Origin: Rhodocyclaceae bacterium
Lineage (GTDB): Bacteria > Pseudomonadota > Gammaproteobacteria > Burkholderiales > Rhodocyclaceae
Direction of reading: 5' to 3'
Assembly (NCBI GenBank): GCA_030824275.1
Contig: JAVBXY010000021.1
Span: 1 to 64,000, forward strand
Length of the DNA stretch: 64,000 nt
A program made the translations under genes and the position numbers. Below, piece by piece: positions 63,723 through 64,000 of the stretch (positions are counted from its first letter, which is position 1; each line of letters starts with the position of its first letter). A model generated the notes under the pieces. The model worked only from the letters and a program-made list of their open reading frames with translations. It was not told the origin of the DNA and ran no database searches.

Positions 63723-64000
63723 GTGTACTCACTCATGGTAGTTTCTGCGACCCGGCGTTTGATCAATTCGTCAATGGAAACAGCGCCAGGGCCGCGCGCC
63801 ACCAGAAACAACAGCACCGCTGCCCAAACGCCGTGCGTCGGGTAAGCGTCCGGATACACCAGCAGCTGAATCGTGGCCGTCATGCCGAGCAAAGCCATCG
63901 CCGAAAACCGAGTGGCCAGACCGATCAGGATCAGCAAGGCGAAAAAATGCTCGGAAAAAGCCGCCGCTGGCGCGGCCAACTCGGGCGGCAAGAGCGGCAA
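63719..64000 (-). CDS. DoxX-family membrane protein, C-terminal part
   Basis: At least 93 codons of a minus-strand gene are visible, and it may begin beyond the right edge. The segment has three membrane helices with [20 protein letters not shown] and the DoxX-like end [20 protein letters not shown]. DoxX-family proteins are small inner-membrane proteins linked to redox stress. It is translationally coupled to the chemoreceptor gene. Confidence 0.75.
   Translation of the reverse strand: MPLLPPELAAPAAAFSEHFFALLILIGLATRFSAMALLGMTATIQLLVYPDAYPTHGVWAAVLLFLVARGPGAVSIDELIKRRVAETTMSEYT

Noticed and set aside
63951..63977. Repeat-like sequence in the DoxX gene
   Set aside because: It shares AAAAAG and CGCTGGCG but fails at GTCGG and ACGGC; this is within chance for GC-rich coding DNA.

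Overview
This window reads as a high-GC chromosomal segment of a betaproteobacterium. The gene content and protein sequences suggest the Rhodocyclales or a near relative such as the Sterolibacteriaceae; this is inference, because no rRNA is present. Most genes are housekeeping: dapF-DUF484-xerC, metK, groES-groEL, hemA-prfA-prmC, yihA-hemB, slmA-argB. They are interleaved with catabolic and signalling genes. I see no phage, insertion sequence, plasmid function or CRISPR array.

Layout. 1-5.7 kb: a minus-strand catabolic cluster with an AraC regulator, a short-chain dehydrogenase, a two-component StyA/StyB-type flavin monooxygenase, a phytoene-dehydrogenase-like oxidoreductase and a cyclase-family hydrolase that runs off the window. 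5.7-11 kb: FKBP isomerase, cold-shock protein, IF-1, xerC/DUF484/dapF and a class V aminotransferase. 11-15.5 kb: a lipid A locus with two LpxL-type acyltransferases divergent from gnnA-gnnB-lpxA, which predicts a 2,3-diamino-sugar lipid A. 16.7-20.2 kb: ilvB behind a Val/Leu leader peptide and attenuator, then metK behind a structured leader ending in a terminator. 21-26 kb: a haem-motif diguanylate cyclase, the DUF47/Pit phosphate pair and PBP4. 26-31 kb: acetoacetyl-CoA synthetase, flavin reductase, an IclR regulator divergent from a cytochrome P450, and an NnrU protein. 32-36.4 kb: a PAS-GGDEF protein, rubredoxin, groESL under CIRCE and sigma-32 signals, and a cyclic-di-GMP-I riboswitch in front of an unknown membrane protein. 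36.6-41.4 kb: a two-component system followed by a DUF4212/sodium-solute symporter pair. 42-47.4 kb: a trehalose operon with a membrane-anchored OtsA, OtsB and a GH15 enzyme. 47.5-50 kb: a second symporter pair. 50.4-58.5 kb: tRNA-Phe and conserved genes. 58.6-64 kb: an ECF sigma/anti-sigma pair, a cupin, a GGDEF-EAL protein, a chemoreceptor and a DoxX fragment.

The most unusual signal crosses the whole window. A 25-bp sequence with core AAAAGTCGGCGCTGGCG, then two variable bases and ACGGC, occurs 15 times, about once per 4 kb. Nearly all copies lie on the sense strand just 3' of genes. Four touch or form the stop codon, and five lie in frame inside genes, including prfA and prmC. I know of no described family that matches it.

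RNA-level regulation is dense. There is a c-di-GMP riboswitch, an ilvB attenuator, a metK leader with terminator and possible anti-terminator pairing, and a multi-hairpin leader before the two-component system. Three c-di-GMP enzymes (at 21.2, 32.1 and 60.0 kb) could feed the riboswitch.
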